Positions 6,218 through 7,638 of a stretch of 7,638 bases of DNA are shown piece by piece (position 1 is the first letter of the stretch; each line of letters starts with the position of its first letter). Under the pieces are notes generated by a model. That model worked only from the letters and a program-made list of their open reading frames with translations. It searched no databases and was not told where the DNA came from. Source of the stretch: Clostridiales bacterium (lineage in GTDB: Bacteria > Bacillota > Clostridia > Oscillospirales > Acutalibacteraceae). The position numbers and the translations under genes are program-made. The stretch spans positions 1 through 7,638 of the forward strand of contig JAJQGZ010000195.1 of assembly GCA_021200075.1 (NCBI GenBank), read 5' to 3'.

Positions 6218-7633
6218 TTTTGCTCACCGCACTTTCCATTGTAAATTTTTTGTATCCGGTAATTCCCTCTTCAGTAACGGGCTTTATCCACTTTTTTGAC
6301 CGATAATAGAAAAATGTAAATATATTCTTGGGTATATCCTCAAATATGTACATAACCGCAAAAGCGACCAGAAACGGCACACCTAAAACATAAATGGCAA
6401 TAAGAGTTGCAGGAACGGAAAAAAGCCACAGGCACGCAAGCTCATATTTTGCACCTGTAACGGTGTCGCCTCCGGCACGGAATATTGATGTAATCTCCAA
6501 ATAAGGCAGCATACGAATGGGGAATGCAAATGCATAAATTATCATAAGTATTTCGGCAGTGGAAATTGCAAGAGCGCTGATATTATTGCTCGTGTTGAAT
6601 ATGCCTACAAGCTGACTTCTGAAAACTACTATAAAAACGGAAATAATTACAGCTGTTACAGGAACGATAACGATAAATCGTTTGGCATCGAGCAAGCCTC
6701 GTTCGATTTTACCCTCTCCTACGGATTTGCCTATCATAACCGAGGATGCACTGCATATGCTGATAAATATTACAAAGGCGACATTTTCAAAGCTTCTTAA
6801 TATAGTCAAAGCCGAAAAATATTCACATCCCATATTGCCGAAAATAATATTATATACAAATGTACCCAATCCCCACATACCTTCGTTAAGTACAACAGAA
6901 GTTGCTTTAATAACATAAGATGAAAACTCATTTTTATTAAAGCTGAAAAATTCACTTAGCTTACCTGTTAATATATTCTTTTTAATCAAAGATATTGCTA
7001 TTATCAGAACAGCTCCGAGACAAGCCGATACGGTTGTTGCAAGTGCGGCGCCCTGTATCCCCATTTTTGCAAAACCGAATTTGCCGAAAATCAAGCTGTA
7101 ATCGAGAAAAATATTCAAAGCGGTAGTAAAAATTGACACATACATAGGAAACTTTGCAACCTCAACAGCACGCAAAACCGCCGATAATATATTGGTAAGT
7201 GCAACAGGAATAAACGAAAACAGCGCAATTTTTAAATACCGTGTACCGGCTTCTATCACATCACTGTCGGAATTAAACATTTGCACAATGCTTTGCGGTA
7301 TTGCAAGACTTACTGCTGTAAAAATTACAGCAACAACAAGGACAAAAATAATTGAAATACCGGCGATATGCTTTATTTTCTTTGTGTTTCCTATTCCCCA
7401 AAATTGAGAAACAAAACAGTAGTTGCGCTGCAAAATCCGACAAGAAGCATATTCATAAGCCATGGCCATTGGCTCATCATGCCTACGGATGAAAGGGCGA
7501 CAGTACCGAGACTGCTTACAAACAAAGTATCTACGAGGGTAAAAGAACTTGTAAGTAAATTTTGCACAGCCGCAGGAAAAGTGAGTTTATTTGCAGTTTT
7601 CCAGAACCCCTTATTTTTAAAAAGCCGTATCAT
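6210..7633 (-). pseudogene. MATE-family multidrug/cation efflux transporter, one frameshift
   Basis: MATE proteins export drugs or metabolites across the membrane in exchange for Na+ or H+, with 12 helices. The N-terminal piece (7633 to about 7415) begins MIRLFKNKGFWKTANKL and covers helices 1-2, ending GFCSATTV. The rest (about 7415 to 6210) begins FVSQFWGIGNTKK. The two join seamlessly if one T is restored in the minus-strand T-run at 7416-7413, giving about 474 residues, a normal length. The long piece has many hydrophobic helices and family motifs: NIFLDYSLIFGKFGF...GIQGAALAT (about 174-200 restored), SVMIGKSVGEGK (about 298-309) and RAGGDT (about 386-391). As read, translation from 7633 stops after 80 aa. 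The downstream part could start only at an internal ATG such as 7469 and would lack helices 1-2. The start is 5 nt from the window edge, so its ribosome binding site is not visible. The 3' end overlaps uvrA. Substrate cannot be told. A sequencing error is a real alternative. Confidence 0.85.
6223..6228 (-). promoter_or_regulatory. Ribosome binding site of uvrA
   Basis: GGTGAG on the minus strand, 5 nt before the uvrA ATG at 6215-6217. It lies within the last codons of the MATE gene, whose TAA (6212-6210) falls inside uvrA. This supports coupled translation of the pair. Confidence 0.6.
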
Positions 7634-7638
7634 TCTTT

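Noticed and set aside
1..7638. CRISPR array, tRNA, toxin-antitoxin or defence system
   Set aside because: I looked for regularly spaced repeats, cloverleaf-like sequences and paired small genes and found none; the only repeats are two short tandem duplications and the palindromic intergenic element.

Overview
The window looks like a chromosomal fragment of an AT-rich, low-GC Gram-positive anaerobe, most likely a gut or rumen Clostridia (Oscillospiraceae/Lachnospiraceae-like). The evidence is inferential. The glutamate dehydrogenase remnant follows the Clostridium symbiosum NAD-type enzyme closely. UvrA has the C-x2-H zinc-ligand variant that I associate with Clostridia. There is a BspA-type leucine-rich-repeat secreted protein, strong AGGAGG-type ribosome binding sites and sigma-A promoters with TGn extensions.

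Layout, left to right. (1) 19-468, minus: a short, apparently truncated secreted BspA/LRR_5-type protein. It is preceded by a leader of about 100 nt carrying a strong terminator-like hairpin (491-535) between a possible promoter (574-579) and the ribosome binding site. (2) About 600-792: a non-coding stretch with several palindromes resembling a dispersed REP/MITE-like repeat, then a 14-bp tandem repeat reaching the end of the next gene. (3) 784-1812, minus: an intact DUF2804-family protein of unknown function with a very good promoter and ribosome binding site. (4) 1813-1957: a divergent promoter region. (5) 1958-3321, plus: a glutamate dehydrogenase gene broken by one amber codon, a 14-bp tandem duplication and four single-base indels. 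Undoing the indels gives exactly 450 codons, the family length. (6) 3351-3394: a terminator hairpin serving both convergent genes. (7) 6217-3395, minus: intact uvrA, 940 aa. (8) 7633-6210, minus: a MATE-family efflux transporter with one frameshift, overlapping uvrA by 8 nt and so in the same operon.

How the genes fit together. The MATE transporter and uvrA form a minus-strand operon whose promoter lies beyond the right edge. The gdhA remnant and the DUF2804 gene diverge from a shared 145-nt control region. No defence system, CRISPR array, tRNA, rRNA or clear insertion sequence is visible. I did not find a convincing new multi-gene system. What deserves attention is gene decay (gdhA, MATE, the LRR protein) beside a perfectly intact uvrA, and the leader hairpin. 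The single-base lesions could be sequencing or assembly errors, which the sequence alone cannot settle; the 14-bp duplication and the amber codon are harder to explain that way.
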